Made by a program: the position numbers and the translations under genes. The notes below the pieces were generated by a model. The model was not told the DNA's origin, did no database searches, and saw only the letters and a list, made by a program, of their open reading frames with translations. Below are positions 1 through 10,256 of a stretch of DNA of 64,000 bases, in pieces. The stretch's first letter is position 1. Each line of letters opens with the position of its first letter. This DNA is from Curvibacter sp. PD_MW3 (GTDB lineage Bacteria > Pseudomonadota > Gammaproteobacteria > Burkholderiales > Burkholderiaceae_C), in assembly GCA_002633085.1 (NCBI GenBank), contig NSIV01000012.1, positions 1 through 64,000 of the forward strand, in the 5' to 3' direction.

Positions 1-2
1 GT

Positions 3-107
3 TTTTGGGGGGGCTTCCTTAACACCGCTGTAGGCGCTGGGGTGGGTGTGATCGCGGGAGCTGCGGTGCTGGCAGTGGTGACCGGGGGGCAACGGTTGCG
101 CCGTTGA
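3..107 (+). CDS. 3' end of a hydrophobic protein (partial, truncated by window start)
   Basis: Frame 3 is open from the window edge to TGA at 105-107: FWGGFLNTAVGAGVGVIAGAAVLAVVTGGQRLRR; followed by a hairpin. Confidence 0.4.
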   Translation, partial: FWGGFLNTAVGAGVGVIAGAAVLAVVTGGQRLRR

Positions 108-133
108 GTTGGTGAGGTTTTGTACGAGACCAA

Positions 134-173
134 AAACAAACAGGCCCGGCTGAGCTGGGCCTGTTGTTTGTTC
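134..173. terminator. bidirectional hairpin terminator
   Basis: AACAAACAGGCCCGGCTGAGCTGGGCCTGTTGTTTGTT inverted repeat between convergent genes. Confidence 0.6.
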
Positions 174-196
174 TGCAACTGAAAGGGTGTGCCTGC

Positions 197-1459
197 TCAG
201 GCGATCGCGGCTTCCAGCTCCGGCAGTTGTACTTTGTTGTCTGTGCTGAACTGGTAGTCCTTGAAGACGTGTTCGGCGCTGAGCAACTGGTAGTTGCCGT
301 CGTCGTGGCGCAAGGTCGTGTCCTTCAGGCGCCAAGTCAACTGGCCGCAGGTCCAGATGTCGAAATTGCGCATGTGGGTGCACAGGCAGGTCTTGTCCCA
401 CACCTTGATTTTGCGCTCGCCGGGGTGGGCCGCCACCTCGCGGTTGTAGGCCTCGATGTAGGCGCACTTGCCGTTGGCGTCGAGCAGGTAGCCGTAGGCC
501 TCGCAGTTCGGGCGAATGCCGTCGCCAATGCCGGGGCTGCTCTTGATCATGCGCATCGGGTAGCCGGTGGGCGAGATCTCGTTGACCTCGATATCGTCTT
601 CATTGGCCTTGAAGTACTCCTGCTTGATGTCGTCGGGTAGGCCGCATTCCTTCGTGACCGTGAAACGCGTGGCGACCTGCACGCCGGCGGCGCCCATTTC
701 CAGAAAATGCACCGCGTCGCTGCCGGTAAAGATGCCGCCTGCGGGGATGACGGGAATGTCCAATGACTCCTGCTTCAGGTATTGCAGGATTTCGGCCACG
801 ATGGTGGCCAGGTCGTATTTGGCCCAGTCCATGCCAAAGCCCAGGTGGCCGCCGGCCAGCGGGCCTTCCACCACCACGTAGTCGGGCAGGCGGTTCAATC
901 GGCTGTTTTTCTTCAGGAACAGTTGCAAGGCACGCAGCGACGACACGATGATGCCGAGCTTGGCATCACGGAAACGCGGGTGGCTTTCCATCAGCGCAAA
1001 CGAGCCCAGGTGCAGGCCGGCCGCCAGCGTGATGCCGTCGATGCCCGCGTCCAGCGCGCTGTTGAGGCGAACGCTCAAAGTTTCCTTCGGCGCGTTCATC
1101 GTCAGCTTTTCCATGCAGTTGATGAAGATCTGGCCGCTGCCCTGCTTGCGCGTCATGGTTTTTTCCACGTGCATCCGGGTGGCCTCGGCCAGGCCGCCCA
1201 GATCGAACTTCACCGCCGACTTGTCGGCCGAGGCGACGTTGTACTGATACTGTGCCTGCTTGGCCTTGACGTACTTGGTCTTGTAGCGACGGTCGGTCAC
1301 CGTCTTGATCATGGCATCGGAGATGTGTCCCACGCCGCCCAGGCGGGCCGCTTCCAGCGCCAGGTCGGCAGAGGAAATGTCCACGCCCATTCCGCCAATC
1401 ATGATGGGCACCAGCTCCTGGCGGCCCATTTGCATGCGGAAGTCATCCAGACGTTTCAT
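197..1459 (-). CDS. nitronate monooxygenase / 2-nitropropane dioxygenase family protein
   Basis: ORF 197..1486; TIM-barrel FMN motifs (PIMIGGMGVDIS, VVEGPLAGGHLGFG, IPVIPAGGIFTGSDAVHFLEMGAAGVQVATRF); likely start MKRLDDF. Confidence 0.85.
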   Translation of the reverse strand: MKRLDDFRMQMGRQELVPIMIGGMGVDISSADLALEAARLGGVGHISDAMIKTVTDRRYKTKYVKAKQAQYQYNVASADKSAVKFDLGGLAEATRMHVEKTMTRKQGSGQIFINCMEKLTMNAPKETLSVRLNSALDAGIDGITLAAGLHLGSFALMESHPRFRDAKLGIIVSSLRALQLFLKKNSRLNRLPDYVVVEGPLAGGHLGFGMDWAKYDLATIVAEILQYLKQESLDIPVIPAGGIFTGSDAVHFLEMGAAGVQVATRFTVTKECGLPDDIKQEYFKANEDDIEVNEISPTGYPMRMIKSSPGIGDGIRPNCEAYGYLLDANGKCAYIEAYNREVAAHPGERKIKVWDKTCLCTHMRNFDIWTCGQLTWRLKDTTLRHDDGNYQLLSAEHVFKDYQFSTDNKVQLPELEAAIA

Positions 1460-1509
1460 AGTCACTTTCGAAAGGCGGGGCCCCAACTTGGCCCCTGAAT
1501 TCAGGTTTC

Positions 1510-1529
1510 CAGTCCGTAATTATGGACTG
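1510..1529. promoter_or_regulatory. near-perfect 20-bp palindrome upstream of nitronate monooxygenase
   Basis: CAGTCCGTAATTATGGACTG about 50 bp upstream of the minus-strand start. Confidence 0.4.
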
Positions 1530-1619
1530 ACTGGCTTGCGAAAACTGACAGCGAGCTTCAGCCCGTGTCCACGCCATGGCCATATGGCCGTCAGGGGTTC
1601 TGTCATGCCTGCCGTTGCC

Positions 1620-2747
1620 TCAGGCCATCTGGGCAATGGTCTTGCGAAACCGCATCAGCGACAGGAAAAACAGCACCGAGCCGATCAGCAGTAGCGAGAC
1701 CAATGACGCCCATACCACCTCCAAGCCGGCGCCCCGGTAAAGAATGGCCTGGCTCAGTTCGGTGAAGTGCGTGGTGGGTGCCAGCGACATCAGGTACTGG
1801 ATCCACAGCGGCATGCTTTCGCGCGGCGTCATGCCGCCGGAGAGCAGCTGCAGCGGCATCAGGGTCAGGATCATCAGCAGGCCGAACTGCGGCATGCTGC
1901 GCGCCACCGTGGCCATGAAGATGCCCATGGACGTGGTGGCAAACAAATGCAGGGCGGTGCCGACGAAGAACAGCGTCAGCGAGCCCTCGATCGGTACCTG
2001 CAGCACACCTTGCACCACCAGCGCCAGTGACAGGGCGGTGGCCAGCAGCACCACCAGCGCCATGGACCAGACCTTGGCCAGCATGATCTCGGTCGGGGTC
2101 ACCGGCATCACCAGCAGATGCTCCACCGTGCCGTGCTCGCGCTCGCGGATCAGGGCGGCGCCGGTCAGGATGATGGACAGCATGGTGATCTGGCTGACGA
2201 GTTCCATCAGCGAGCTGAACCAGGTCGGATTCAGGCCCGGGTTGAAGCGCATGCGCGGTACCAACTCCACCGGCAGGGGCGCGGTGCCGCGATAGCGCTG
2301 CACGAATTCGCTCACCTCACCCATGACGATCTGCTGGATGGTGCCGTTGCCGGTAAACGCCTGGCTCATGCGCGTGGCGTCGACGTTGAGCTGCACCGCG
2401 GGCGCCTTGCCAGCCAGCACGTCGCGCTGGAAATTGGGCGGAATGACGAGCACAAAGGTGTAGCGGCCGGCATCCAGGCCCGGGTCAACCTCGGCCAGGC
2501 CGATGCGCACCGGCTGGATGAACTGCGGCGGGTAGAAGGCGGTGATGATGCGCGTTGACAAGGCCGAGTCGTCCTCGTCCACGATCGCGATCGAGGCCCG
2601 GTGCAGCGTCTCGGGCGTGATGGTGCCGGCGGTGTAGATCGCCACCGTGAAGGTGTAGACGATCAGGAACAGCATCATCGGATCGCGCCACAGGCTCCAG
2701 AGCTCCTTGATGCCCAGGCGGTAGATGTTGTCCAGATGGCGCAGCAT
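1620..2747 (-). CDS. ABC-2 type transporter permease
   Basis: MLRHLDNIYRLGIKELWSLWRDPMMLFLIVYTF..., multiple TM segments, EREHGTVEHLLVMPV motif; start 1 nt from the upstream stop. Confidence 0.85.
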   Translation of the reverse strand: MLRHLDNIYRLGIKELWSLWRDPMMLFLIVYTFTVAIYTAGTITPETLHRASIAIVDEDDSALSTRIITAFYPPQFIQPVRIGLAEVDPGLDAGRYTFVLVIPPNFQRDVLAGKAPAVQLNVDATRMSQAFTGNGTIQQIVMGEVSEFVQRYRGTAPLPVELVPRMRFNPGLNPTWFSSLMELVSQITMLSIILTGAALIREREHGTVEHLLVMPVTPTEIMLAKVWSMALVVLLATALSLALVVQGVLQVPIEGSLTLFFVGTALHLFATTSMGIFMATVARSMPQFGLLMILTLMPLQLLSGGMTPRESMPLWIQYLMSLAPTTHFTELSQAILYRGAGLEVVWASLVSLLLIGSVLFFLSLMRFRKTIAQMA

Positions 2748-2748
2748 G

Positions 2749-5505
2749 TCAGGCCTCCTGCTTCTTGAGCAGCACGATGGCCAAGCCGAGGATGACCGGT
2801 GCCGCCGCCAGCAGCGGCCAGAACTGGGCCTGCAGGTCGGCAAAGTCCAGTGCCTTGCTGAACACGCCGCGGCTGATGGTGAACATGTGGCTGGCCGGGT
2901 AGAGCTCGCCGAGGAGGCGACCGCCACCTTCCAGCGAGGACACCGGGTTGATCAGGCCGGCAAACTGTATCGCCGGGATCATGGTGCCGATCATGGTGAA
3001 GAACATGGCGGCAATCTGGCTGCGTGTGACGGTGGAGGCCAGCAGGCCCATGCCGGTGGAGCACAGGCTGAACAGCAGGGCTGCCAGCGCCAGGGTGGCA
3101 AAACTGCCGGTCATGGGCACATCAAACACGGTGACGGCAGCCAGGCACATCAGGGCAAAGTTGATCATGGCCAGCGCCACGTAGGGCAGTTGCTTGCCGA
3201 GCAGGAACTCGGTGCGCGTGGTGGGCGTGACGTAGAAATTGATGATGGAACCCAATTCCTTTTCGCGCACCACGGCCAGTGCCGTCAGCATGGACGGCAG
3301 CATCAGCAGCAGCATGGGAATGACGGCCGGCACCATGGCCGGCAGGCTTTTCACGTCCGGGTTGTAGCGGTAGCGTGTCTCCACGTTGATCAGACCGGAA
3401 GGTGTGAGGCCGGTGCGCGCGTGCATCTGCTGCGCATACCAGTGCTGGTGCATGCCCTGGGCGTAGCCGAGCACGGTTTCGGCGCGCTGCGGCATGGCGC
3501 CGTCGATCCAGGCACCGATCTGCACGCTGTTGCCGCGCTCCACATCGCGCGCGAAGCCGGGTGGAATCTCCAACGCCAGCGAGATTTCGCCGCTGCGCAT
3601 GCGCCGGTCCAGCTCGGCGTAGTCGGCCATCGGCGGCCTTTCGCTGAAATAACGTGAGCCGGCCAGGTTGGCCGTGTAGTCGCGGCTGAGCGTCGTCTGG
3701 TCGCGGTCCAGCACGGCAAAGCGCAGGTCCTCTACGTCCATGCTGATGCCGTAACCGACAACGAACATCAGCAGCAGCGAGCCGAGCAGTGCCAGGGCAC
3801 CGCGCACCGGGTCGCGGCGCAACTCCAGCGCTTCGCGCCACTGGAAGCTGTGGATGCGTGTCAGGCTGCGGCGCAGGCGGGCCAGCAGCCCATCGTTGGC
3901 AGCCGGCACAGAGTGGCTGGCGTCAGCGGGGACGGGGGCATCCTGGGCTGCTGGTGGGTCGGCGCTGGCGTCTTCCAGGTAGCTGATGAATGCATCGTTC
4001 AGCGTGCTGGTGCCGCGCTTGGCGATCAGCTTGGCCGGTGCATCGCTGTCCAGCACGCGGCCGGCGTGCATCAGCGAGATGCGGTCGCAGCGCTCGGCCT
4101 CGTTCATGAAGTGGGTCGAGATGAAGATGGTCACCTTGTCGCTGCGGGCCAGCTCGATCATCAGGCGCCAGAAGTTGTCGCGTGCGATCGGGTCCACACC
4201 GGACGTAGGTTCGTCCAGGATCAGCAGCTCGGGCCGGTGCACCATGGCCACGGCCAGCGACAGGCGCTGGCGGATGCCCAGTGGCAGTTGCGCCGGCAGC
4301 ACGTCCTGCACGTCCTGCAGGTCAAAGCGCTGGATCATCTCGGCCACGCGGGCCGGCAGTTCGGCCGGCCGCACGTGGAACAGGCGTGCATGCAACGCCA
4401 GGTTCTGCTGCACGGTCAGCTCACCATAGAGCGAGAACGATTGCGACATGTAGCCCACACGCCGGCGCGTGGCCATGTCGCGCGGATCCACCGTTTTGCC
4501 AAACAGCTGGGCCTGGCCCTCGCTGGCCGGCAGCAGGCCGGTCAGCATCTTCATGGTGGTGGTCTTGCCGCAGCCGTTGGAGCCCAGGAAGCCGAAGATC
4601 TCGCCGCGCTGGATGCGAAAGCTCACATGGTCGACGGCCACGAAGTCGCCGAAACGCATCGTCAAGTCCTGCGCTTCGATGGCAACGTCGGCCTGCGCGT
4701 CCAGTGCCAGGGGTTCAATGACAACTTGGCGGTGGGTGCGCCGTTTTTCCTCCGGCAGCAGGGCGATGAAGGCTGATTCGAGCGAGTGGTGTTCCGTGCG
4801 TTCGAGCAACTCGGTCGGCGTGCCCGTGGCCAGCACCCGGCCATCGTCCATGGCCACCAGCCAGTCGAAACGCTGCGCTTCTTCCATGTAGGCGGTGGCC
4901 ACCAGCACGCTCATGCCGGGGCGGTTGGCGCGGATGCGGGCGATCAGCTCCCAGAACTGCGCCCGCGCCAGGGGGTCGACACCGGTGGTCGGTTCGTCCA
5001 GGATCAGCAGGTCCGGGTCGTGGATGAGGGCACAGCACAAACCGAGCTTTTGTTTCATGCCGCCCGAGAGCTTGCCGGCCGGGCGCGCCAGAAAGGGGTG
5101 CAGGCCGGTGCTGCGTGTCAGCGCATCAATACGGCGCCGGCGTTCCCCGGCATCATGGCCGAACAGGCGCGCGAAGAACTGCAGGTTTTCCTCCACTGAC
5201 AGGGTGGGGTAGAGGTTCTTACCCAAGCCCTGCGGCATGTAGGCAATACGCGGGCACACCGCCTGCCGGTGCCGGCGCCGCGCCATGTCACCGCCCAGCA
5301 CCTCGATGCGTCCCTGTTGGATGGCGCGAGCGCCGGACACCAGGGCCATCAAGCTGGATTTGCCCACGCCGTCCGGGCCGATCAGTCCCACCATGCAGCC
5401 GGCGGGGATGTCCAGGGTGATGTTCTCGAGTGCAGTGGTCTTCTTGTAGTGCAGCGACACGCCTTGCAGGCGAGCCACAGGAGGGGCTTCGTTCGCCGGT
5501 GTCAC
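2749..5505 (-). CDS. fused ATPase-ATPase-permease ABC exporter (RbbA/YhiH-like)
   Basis: Two Walker A/Walker B cassettes ([42 protein letters not shown]) followed by an ABC-2 membrane domain in one 918-aa ORF. Confidence 0.9.
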   Translation of the reverse strand: MTPANEAPPVARLQGVSLHYKKTTALENITLDIPAGCMVGLIGPDGVGKSSLMALVSGARAIQQGRIEVLGGDMARRRHRQAVCPRIAYMPQGLGKNLYPTLSVEENLQFFARLFGHDAGERRRRIDALTRSTGLHPFLARPAGKLSGGMKQKLGLCCALIHDPDLLILDEPTTGVDPLARAQFWELIARIRANRPGMSVLVATAYMEEAQRFDWLVAMDDGRVLATGTPTELLERTEHHSLESAFIALLPEEKRRTHRQVVIEPLALDAQADVAIEAQDLTMRFGDFVAVDHVSFRIQRGEIFGFLGSNGCGKTTTMKMLTGLLPASEGQAQLFGKTVDPRDMATRRRVGYMSQSFSLYGELTVQQNLALHARLFHVRPAELPARVAEMIQRFDLQDVQDVLPAQLPLGIRQRLSLAVAMVHRPELLILDEPTSGVDPIARDNFWRLMIELARSDKVTIFISTHFMNEAERCDRISLMHAGRVLDSDAPAKLIAKRGTSTLNDAFISYLEDASADPPAAQDAPVPADASHSVPAANDGLLARLRRSLTRIHSFQWREALELRRDPVRGALALLGSLLLMFVVGYGISMDVEDLRFAVLDRDQTTLSRDYTANLAGSRYFSERPPMADYAELDRRMRSGEISLALEIPPGFARDVERGNSVQIGAWIDGAMPQRAETVLGYAQGMHQHWYAQQMHARTGLTPSGLINVETRYRYNPDVKSLPAMVPAVIPMLLLMLPSMLTALAVVREKELGSIINFYVTPTTRTEFLLGKQLPYVALAMINFALMCLAAVTVFDVPMTGSFATLALAALLFSLCSTGMGLLASTVTRSQIAAMFFTMIGTMIPAIQFAGLINPVSSLEGGGRLLGELYPASHMFTISRGVFSKALDFADLQAQFWPLLAAAPVILGLAIVLLKKQEA

Positions 5506-6578
5506 TTCTCAACCTTGACCGCCAGGTGGGCCGGCCATTGGGCATTGGGGTCGACCTTGAGCCAGGCCACGCCGGGCAGGCCGGTCTTGACCTGTTCCAG
5601 GTGCTTGAGCAGCAGCTCGCGGTCGATCTGCGCCCGCACCCGGAACATGAGCTTCTGCCGTTCGCTTTCGGTCTCCACGGTCTTGGGCGTGAACTGCGCC
5701 GCGCTGGCCACAAACGACACCTTGGCCGGAATCACATACTGGGGTGCGGCGTCGAGCACGATGCGGACCTCGCTGCCCAGCGCCACCCGGCCGGCCACGG
5801 TTTCGGGCAGGAAGAAGGTCATGTAGACGTCGGACAGGTCGATCAGGTTGAGCACGCGCCCGCCGGCACCCACCACCTCGCCGGTGCGCGCCACCAGGAA
5901 CTGCACGCGGCCGTCGCGCGGGGCCTTGAGTTCGCTGTCGGCCAGCTCGACGTCAATGCGCTCCAGCGTGGCCTCCAGGGCCTTGACGTTGGCTTGCGCT
6001 CCGGTGACCTGGGTGCGGGCGGCGGCAATGCCGGCCTGCGCGGCGTGCGCCTGGGCGCGGGCTGCCGACAAGGCGGCCTGCAGGCTGCGCACACGGGCGC
6101 GGTCGTCGTCCAGCAACTGGCCGGAGAAGAAGCCTTCCTTCGCCAGTTTCTCCGAGCGCGGCAGTCGGCGCTGCGCAGCGTCGAGTTCGCTCTCACGCTG
6201 GGCCACCACAGCCAGCGCTGCCTGGTGGTCGCTCTGGCGCAAGGCCACCTGGAGCTCGGCCCCGCTGACAGATTCCTGCGCCTGCTGCAGCCGAGCCAGG
6301 GCTTCTTCGCGCTGCGCCTGCAGGCTCTCGATCTCCATGTGGGCCAGCGGCTGACCGGCTTTGACGAACTGGCCTTCCGCCACCAGGATGTCTTTCACGC
6401 GCCCGGCCAGCTTGGTGGCCACAGAAATTTCGGTGGCTTCAATACGGCCATTGCCGCTGGTGAAACCATCCCCCAAACCCTGGTCGTGCCACAGTTGCCA
6501 GCCGATACCGCCGCCGGCAGCGGCAGCCAGGACAAGGCCAGCGACGAGGGCGGTCTTCCAATTCGTTTTCATCTGCAT
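5502..6578 (-). CDS. HlyD family secretion protein / membrane fusion protein
   Basis: N-terminal TM anchor, [38 protein letters not shown] lipoyl-like motif, coiled coil; overlaps downstream gene. Confidence 0.9.
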   Translation of the reverse strand: MQMKTNWKTALVAGLVLAAAAGGGIGWQLWHDQGLGDGFTSGNGRIEATEISVATKLAGRVKDILVAEGQFVKAGQPLAHMEIESLQAQREEALARLQQAQESVSGAELQVALRQSDHQAALAVVAQRESELDAAQRRLPRSEKLAKEGFFSGQLLDDDRARVRSLQAALSAARAQAHAAQAGIAAARTQVTGAQANVKALEATLERIDVELADSELKAPRDGRVQFLVARTGEVVGAGGRVLNLIDLSDVYMTFFLPETVAGRVALGSEVRIVLDAAPQYVIPAKVSFVASAAQFTPKTVETESERQKLMFRVRAQIDRELLLKHLEQVKTGLPGVAWLKVDPNAQWPAHLAVKVEK

Positions 6579-6870
6579 CGTGTCTGCGCCATCGTTCGAT
6601 GGCTCGGTGGGTTGGCTGGTGTGTCGGCGCTTGCGCTGGCGTTGGCACCATGGGGAACCACGACGGGCCGTTGTGCGACACGGCCGGTCAGTCTGTTGTT
6701 AATGGTAGCCCATGCCACCGCGATGCTGCGTCTTGCCAATGCCTTCTCAGTGCGCCAGAGGCAGGGCGCCCAACGGTATGCGCCATCTCTCTCGCTGCGC
6801 GTTCGGGCGGGTGAGGGGGCGGGTGACCCATTGGGGTGGTGCCGATGTGTCAGGCGCATGACATGTTCTT

Positions 6871-6929
6871 GTGCTGCTATCAAATGCATAGCTGATGGCG
6901 CATATGTCATAAGGGCCAGGACCCCAAAA
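6871..6929 (-). repeat. interspersed ~60-bp repeat, copy A (intergenic)
   Basis: Minus strand: TTTTGGGGTCCTGGCCCTTATGACATATGCGCCATCAGCTATGCATTTGATAGCAGCAC; aligns with copies at 39320, 44380, 53949. Confidence 0.6.
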
Positions 6930-7011
6930 CACCCATCAATTCATATGCGGCCGGTGTCACAGGCGCCACTTCAGGGTAGTCCCTAGCTTTACCGACCTTT
7001 CTGCCCCGCAC

Positions 7012-7025
7012 TTGACCTGCATCAA
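7012..7025. promoter_or_regulatory. FNR-type box upstream of the E1alpha gene
   Basis: TTGACCTGCATCAA (TTGAC-N4-ATCAA) with candidate -10 TATTCT at 7047-7052, giving a class II-like spacing. Confidence 0.55.
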
Positions 7026-7134
7026 AAAAGTTCGAGCACCGCTGCCTATTCTGCGATTTCCGGTGCCAGCGGCGTTCGGACGTGTTTGGACTCTCGGCAG
7101 CGGTTTACCACACACCCACAGGGAGGAGTTGCAC

Positions 7135-8142
7135 ATGCAAGCTAGCAAAGAGAAATTGCTCTGGATGTACGAGAAGATGGTCGAGATCCGGCACTACGAG
7201 GAGACCATGGCCACGGTTTACCTCGAAGGCAAGCTACCGCCCAACATTCAGAAAGGCCTGGCCTTTGACATCGGCTCCGGCCCGGTACCCGGTGAGATGC
7301 ACCTGGCGGCTGGCCAGGAGCCGGTGGCAGTGGGCATCTGCGCCCACCTGAAGCAGGAAGACACGGTGGTCGGCACGCACCGGCCGCACCACTTCGCCAT
7401 TGCCAAGGGTGTGCCCTTGAACCCGATGACGGCTGAGATGTTCGGCAAGGTCACCGGCTTGGGCAAAGGCAAGGGCGGCCACATGCACCTGTTCGACCCG
7501 GCGCACAAGTTCAGCTGCAGCGGCATCATCGGTGCCAGTCTGCCGCCGGCCTGCGGCGCGGGTCTTGCGGCCAAGAAGATGGGCCGTGACTGGGTGGCAG
7601 TGGCTTTCTTCGGCGAAGGTGCGGCCAACCAGGGTTCGGTGCACGAGTCGCTGAATCTGGCGGCGCTGTGGAACCTGCCGGTGATCTTTGTTTGTGAAGA
7701 CAACAAGTGGGCGATCTCGGTGCCCAAGGATCACGCCACGTCCATCGACTGGGTGGCCGACCGTGCGCCCGCCTATGGCATGCCCGGCATCAAGGTGGCC
7801 CACAACGACGCGCTGGAGGTGTACGAGGCAGTCGCGCCCGCCATTGCCCGCGCGCGTGCCGGGCAGGGCCCCAGCCTGATCGAAGTCAAGACCGACCGTT
7901 ACCTGGGCCACTTCCAGGGTGACCCCGAGATCTACCGGCCCAAGGACGAGGTGGCCAACCTGCGCAAGAACGACCCGATTCCGAAGCTGGCCGCACAGCT
8001 CAAGAAGGGCGGCCAAATGAGCGAGGCCGAAGATGCTGCCATCGTTGCTCGCGCCAAACAGCGCGTGGCGGACGCCTTTGCCTTTGCGCGCGAGAGTGCC
8101 TACCCGGCGCCGCAGGATGCCCTGCAGAACGTTTTCGCCTGA
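7135..8142 (+). CDS. thiamine-diphosphate-dependent 2-oxoacid/acetoin dehydrogenase E1 alpha subunit
   Basis: GEGAANQGSVHESLNLAALWNLPVIFVCEDNKWAIS ThDP motif; ATG 7135 preceded by GGGAGGAG. Confidence 0.9.
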   Translation: MQASKEKLLWMYEKMVEIRHYEETMATVYLEGKLPPNIQKGLAFDIGSGPVPGEMHLAAGQEPVAVGICAHLKQEDTVVGTHRPHHFAIAKGVPLNPMTAEMFGKVTGLGKGKGGHMHLFDPAHKFSCSGIIGASLPPACGAGLAAKKMGRDWVAVAFFGEGAANQGSVHESLNLAALWNLPVIFVCEDNKWAISVPKDHATSIDWVADRAPAYGMPGIKVAHNDALEVYEAVAPAIARARAGQGPSLIEVKTDRYLGHFQGDPEIYRPKDEVANLRKNDPIPKLAAQLKKGGQMSEAEDAAIVARAKQRVADAFAFARESAYPAPQDALQNVFA

Positions 8143-8166
8143 ACCGGACCAGAGGAGGAACACGAT

Positions 8167-9207
8167 ATGAGTACCACCCGCAAACTCACCATGGCGCAGG
8201 CGATTGCCGAAGGCATCGGCCAGGAAATGGAACGCGACAAGACGGTCTTCGTCATGGGCGAGGACATTGGCAAGTACGGTGGCATCTTCGGTGCCACCGG
8301 CGGCCTGCTCGACAAGTTCGGTCCGGAGCGCATCATGGACACGCCGATCTCCGAGACCGCCTTCATCGGCACCGCCACCGGTGCGGCAGCAGCCGGCATG
8401 CGCCCTATTGCTGAGTTGATGTTCGTCGACTTCTTCGGTGTCTGCATGGACCAGATCTACAACCACCTGGCCAAGAACACCTACATGGCCGGCGGCCACA
8501 TCAAGCTGCCGGTGGTGTTGACCACCGCCATCGGCGGCGGCTACAGCGACGCGGCGCAGCACTCGCAGTGCCTGTATGCCACCTTTGCCCATATGCCGGG
8601 CCTCAAGGTGGTGGTGCCTTCCAATGCCTATGACGCCAAAGGCTTGATGATCCAGGCCATTCGCGACGACAACCCAGTCGTGTTCATGTACCACAAGGGC
8701 ATCATGGGCCTGCCGTGGATGGCGTTTTTTGAGGGCAGCAGCAACGAGGTGCCTGAAGCGGCCTACACCATCCCATTTGGCCAGGCCAAGGTGGTTCGCG
8801 AGGGTTCTGACCTCACCATCGTCACCCTGAGCCAGATGGTGCAGAAGAGCCTGTTGGCCGCGGAAGAGCTGGCCAAGCAGGGCATCAGCGCCGAGGTGAT
8901 CGACCTGCGCACCCTGGTACCGCTGGACCGTGCGGCCGTGCTCAAGTCGGTGGGCAAGACCGGTCGCCTGCTGGTGGCCGACGAGGACTACCTGGGCTTT
9001 GGCCTCACCGGTGAGATCGCCGCCATCGTGGCCGAGAACCTGGACACCGTGGCTTTGAAGGCGCCCATCAAACGGCTGGCCGTGCCCAATGTGCCGATTC
9101 CCTACAGCCGGCCGCTGGAACAGTTCGTTATTCCGCAGGTCAAAGGCATTGTGGAAGCGTCGCAGGCGCTGATGAAGGGCCGAGTGGCGGAAGGGGTTGC
9201 GGCATGA
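8167..9207 (+). CDS. 2-oxoacid/acetoin dehydrogenase E1 beta subunit
   Basis: Transketolase pyrimidine-binding and C-terminal domains (VFVMGEDIGKYGGIFGATGGLLDKFG; PISETAFIGTATGAAAAGMRPI; RPLEQFVIPQ). Confidence 0.9.
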   Translation: MSTTRKLTMAQAIAEGIGQEMERDKTVFVMGEDIGKYGGIFGATGGLLDKFGPERIMDTPISETAFIGTATGAAAAGMRPIAELMFVDFFGVCMDQIYNHLAKNTYMAGGHIKLPVVLTTAIGGGYSDAAQHSQCLYATFAHMPGLKVVVPSNAYDAKGLMIQAIRDDNPVVFMYHKGIMGLPWMAFFEGSSNEVPEAAYTIPFGQAKVVREGSDLTIVTLSQMVQKSLLAAEELAKQGISAEVIDLRTLVPLDRAAVLKSVGKTGRLLVADEDYLGFGLTGEIAAIVAENLDTVALKAPIKRLAVPNVPIPYSRPLEQFVIPQVKGIVEASQALMKGRVAEGVAA

Positions 9208-9443
9208 CAGAGGTGACGCTGAAGCCCGAAGCCTGGGAAGGCGTTGATGCCACCGTTGAAGCGCTGGTTGACAAGTGGCTGGTGCAGGCCGGTGATACCG
9301 TGCAGGCCGGTCAACCTTTGGCCAACGTGGTGCTGGTGAAGTCCAACCTGGAAATCACCGCACCGGCCAGCGGCCGCATCCAGATTCTGGTGCCGGCCGG
9401 CAGCACCTTTGCACGCGGCAAGCCCATCGCTGTGCTGGAGTAG
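9204..9443 (+). CDS. stand-alone lipoyl (biotinyl/lipoyl-attachment) domain protein, 79 aa
   Basis: WLVQAGDTVQAGQPLANVVLVKSNLEITAPASGRIQILVPAGSTFARGKPIAVLE; candidate lipoylated Lys in LVKSN; overlaps both neighbours. Confidence 0.85.
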   Translation: MTEVTLKPEAWEGVDATVEALVDKWLVQAGDTVQAGQPLANVVLVKSNLEITAPASGRIQILVPAGSTFARGKPIAVLE

Positions 9444-10150
9444 TGCCCATCATCAGCGTTGCCGCCGAAGAACAGGCCTGGAACCGTGACCAGCTCGCGC
9501 AGCCGGTGACGGCACCGCAATGGCGCCTTTGGACCTACGATCAGCCCACCATCGTGCTGGGCTGCTCGCAGCGCGCCGTCTACGAACGCCTGTTGGCCAC
9601 ATCCGTCGGTCCGCCCGTGGAGGTGCTGCTGCGCGAATCCGGTGGCGGCGCCGTGCTCACCGGCCCGTGGATGCTGGGCTTGTCCCTTGCGCTGCCCATC
9701 GGCCACCCGTGGCTCGGGCAGGGCCTGCTGGAAAGTTACCGTCATCTGGGGCAGTTGTTTGTGCAAGTGCTGGCTGCTCAGGGCGTGCCAGCCCGCGCCC
9801 TGCCACCGGCCGAACTGCCCGCACAGCAGGCCGCCCTCATCGCGCGTGATCTGCCCGTGCTGGACTGGGCCTGCTTCGGCAACCTGTCGCCGTGGGAAGT
9901 GGTGGATGCGCAGGGGCGCAAGCTCGTGGGCTTGGCGCAGCGCCGACGGCAGACAGGCGTGCTGTTGGTGGCCGGGCTGCTGCTGACCGAGCCGCCGTGG
10001 GCGCTGTTGTGTGAGGCACTGCAGCGCGGTGAGGATGAGGCGGTGCTGCGGCAGCGGACGGTGAATTGCAAGGTGTTGGTGTCAAGCACCGTGGCCACAC
10101 AAGCTTTCGCGGACACCGTGAAGTCCAAGTTGAGCGAGGTGATGGGCTAG
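9443..10150 (+). CDS. lipoate-protein ligase A-like (BPL/LplA/LipB fold)
   Basis: RLWTYDQPTIVLGCSQR...LLRESGGGAVLTGPWMLGLSLALP; GTG start overlapping the upstream stop. Confidence 0.75.
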   Translation: MPIISVAAEEQAWNRDQLAQPVTAPQWRLWTYDQPTIVLGCSQRAVYERLLATSVGPPVEVLLRESGGGAVLTGPWMLGLSLALPIGHPWLGQGLLESYRHLGQLFVQVLAAQGVPARALPPAELPAQQAALIARDLPVLDWACFGNLSPWEVVDAQGRKLVGLAQRRRQTGVLLVAGLLLTEPPWALLCEALQRGEDEAVLRQRTVNCKVLVSSTVATQAFADTVKSKLSEVMG

Positions 10151-10256
10151 ATATTTTCGTTTTGGATGGCTGATATCGGCCAGATGCTGACGTTGGCGAG
10201 TGACCGGTCTAGTGCTGTTCGTTCACGCGGGCCGTAGTGTGCCCATGACGCATACT

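Noticed and set aside
7234-8694. 486-aa minus-strand ORF opposite the E1 genes
   Set aside because: Antisense shadow of well-conserved E1alpha/E1beta coding sequence.
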